This document shows positions 62,591 to 64,000 of a DNA stretch of 64,000 bases, one piece after another. Source of the stretch: Ptiloglossa arizonensis (lineage: Eukaryota; Arthropoda; Insecta; Hymenoptera; Colletidae); the NCBI RefSeq assembly GCF_051014685.1, contig NC_135058.1, positions 9,214,811-9,278,810 of the forward strand, read 5' to 3'. A program made the translations under genes and the position numbers. The notes beneath the pieces are model-generated. The model was not told the DNA's origin, made no database searches, and saw nothing but the letters and a program-made list of their open reading frames with translations. Numbering within the stretch: the stretch's first letter is position 1; each line of letters starts with the position of its first letter.

Positions 62591-63663
62591 TCCAAACGGT
62601 ACTCCAAACGCCTTCGAACCACAGCATTAGCTTTCCGGATCCTCTTAGCCACGATCGGCGAATTTAACGCGTACGCGATTCGATGATCCCCGTTGAATGA
62701 CCATACCGTCTCACGACGATGCAAAAATTATCTCCGGTAACTGTATATATAAAGTCTCTTTCTCGATTCTTCGGTTCTACGAACCCATGGTGTTTATTAT
62801 ACAAAGATAAGAATTCGATCACCAGGGCGAACCGCTACATACATTTGCCTTCTTCGGCGAACGAATCGGTCGGTCTGAGAACCGATCCCGCATATGCAAA
62901 ATACATAACATCCGGAACAGACTAAAGTTCGATATATCGATAGAAACGAACCATTAAACGTTCGTTTAACCGTAACCCTGAACTCCGATCCCCGACAAAG
63001 CCTAACAGGGCGCGCCGCGTGGTACTCTCGCTTTCGCTCTTGTCCAAAGAACCCAGCAAAAAGGGACACACCCGAGTTGCGTCGCTCTCTCCCTACGAAA
63101 TACCAAAGACAACGTCCAATCCAAAAATATCTAGCCTCTCTGCTCCGAGAGAATTCCCTACCGATTTTGAGCAACGATCCAGGAAACAGAGACGCGCGTC
63201 CAAAGAGAAGGGGGTCTCTTCTCGAAAAGGGTCAAGAAAAGAGTCGAGAAGGGGTCGAGTGGGTGTTCGCGTGAAAATTAACGAGTCGATTTTCCCCCGT
63301 TCGACGATTTTCGCAACGTTCGCGAACGATAGCCGCAATATCAGCGTCGATTAATTATGTCACCGGGGTCCGCGATAAACTCCAGGTCGTGGTCCCCCCT
63401 CTCGCTCGTGGTGGTTCACGATCGGCGGCCCTTCTCTCGTGCACGCAGTCCAATTTCGCGAGGGTTAACTGGCGGGCATTTACCATGAAAACAGCCGGCA
63501 ATAAATCCCATCTTGCGTGCGGCGAGCAACGGCGCGGGCTCGGATTTCCTCGCGGGACACGCGGATCGGTATAATTAGACTGGTTTACGGCGGTCGATCG
63601 TCGGGAAGCATTCGGTGGTACAAGCCAACGAGGGCAACTGGCTGCATTATCCTTCACCGTTGC

Positions 63664-63720
63664 TCGCTCCTCCGCCGCCGCCGCCACCACCGCCGCCACC
63701 GCCGCCCCCCACCGCCGCGT
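63664..63720. repeat. CCG/CCA trinucleotide run
   Basis: CCGCCGCCGCCACCACCGCC and similar units. Confidence 0.95.
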
Positions 63721-64000
63721 AGCTGTATTGCTTTGTCGTTAGGTGTCCGAAGACGACGTAGAGAACGCGGGCGTGTGGGGGACGTTCGCGGTGTCTGGTC
63801 CGGGCCAACGGACCACGGTTGAATCGATGAGAACCGCTGTGGCTCTTAGAGCCATTAGCTATGCACAGTAGGTGCGCAAGATAAATATACGGATACACGT
63901 GCAGCACACGGGGCTGCGGCGGCCGAGCGTGTAGGTACGCGGAGCCGCGAATATGCGAGGAGCGTGAGCGCGCGCGTAACAGGCCAATGTAAAGTCGGTG

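Larger units (their letters stand above)
54572..64000 (-). other. gro: groucho 5' intron, runs off the window
   Basis: The sequence upstream of the first recognisable exon lacks the expected Q-domain exon ending QRHYVM, so it is read as intron. 54640-56900 is AT-rich. 57060-57790 and 61914-62590 are tandem arrays. 58300-61400 and 63000-64000 are CpG-rich with GGC, GGA, GA and CCG runs. Homeodomain-type cores cluster at 59511-59558. An alternative internal promoter here cannot be excluded but no promoter motif was convincing. Confidence 0.7.

Overview
This is animal DNA, most likely from an insect and probably from a bee, ant or other aculeate wasp. I base that on spliced exons with GT-AG introns, a strong mosaic of AT-rich and CpG-rich blocks, abundant microsatellites, piggyBac/mariner-type relics, and the wording of the encoded protein. 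The order-level placement is an inference. No bacterial genes, CRISPR array, rRNA or tRNA was seen.

The window is dominated by one gene on the minus strand: groucho (gro, the TLE family), a WD40 transcriptional co-repressor. Nine coding exons can be joined with matching phases and canonical splice sites, from 54571 down to the stop codon at 7214-7216. They give 2172 nt, or 723 residues plus stop. In transcript order they encode the second half of the Q domain (54527-54571, 50986-51123), the GP domain (38536-38815), a 26-nt microexon (35153-35178), the CcN region (27956-28099), the SP domain (24742-25292) and the seven-bladed WD40 propeller (13103-13378, 8442-9045, 7214-7321). The first exons (start codon and first Q-domain helix) were not found and must lie beyond 64000, so the rightmost 9.4 kb is intron. 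The 3' UTR probably ends near 6.46-6.68 kb.

Left of the gene (1-6.4 kb) is intergenic DNA with degenerate repeats. It includes one CpG-rich open stretch on the plus strand at 4.8-5.7 kb that could be the 5' end of an unseen neighbour (weak).

The introns hold most of what is unusual. Nearly every long intron carries its own local tandem array: about 163-182 bp at 9.2-9.7 kb, 122 bp at 12.3-13.0 kb, about 237 bp at 16.2-17.1 kb, 115 bp at 18.1-18.4 kb, about 45 bp at 25.4-25.9 kb, GAGTGA-type at 28.2-29.1 kb, about 215-230 bp at 38.9-39.4 kb, 153 bp at 57.1-57.8 kb and 127 bp at 61.9-62.6 kb. The largest central intron contains a 1.26-kb piggyBac-like element with TTAA duplication, terminal repeats and a broken, N-terminally deleted transposase (18985-20248). 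Two small MITE-like inverted-repeat elements (39885-40010, 50006-50210), mariner-like scraps and an unrecognised 242-codon ORF (39317-40045) complete the inventory.

I did not find a novel multi-gene system. The best leads are the piggyBac relic with its repeated GGTCAAATGACC motif, the 153-bp array with a regularly spaced palindrome, and the repeat-dense introns of an otherwise very conserved gene.
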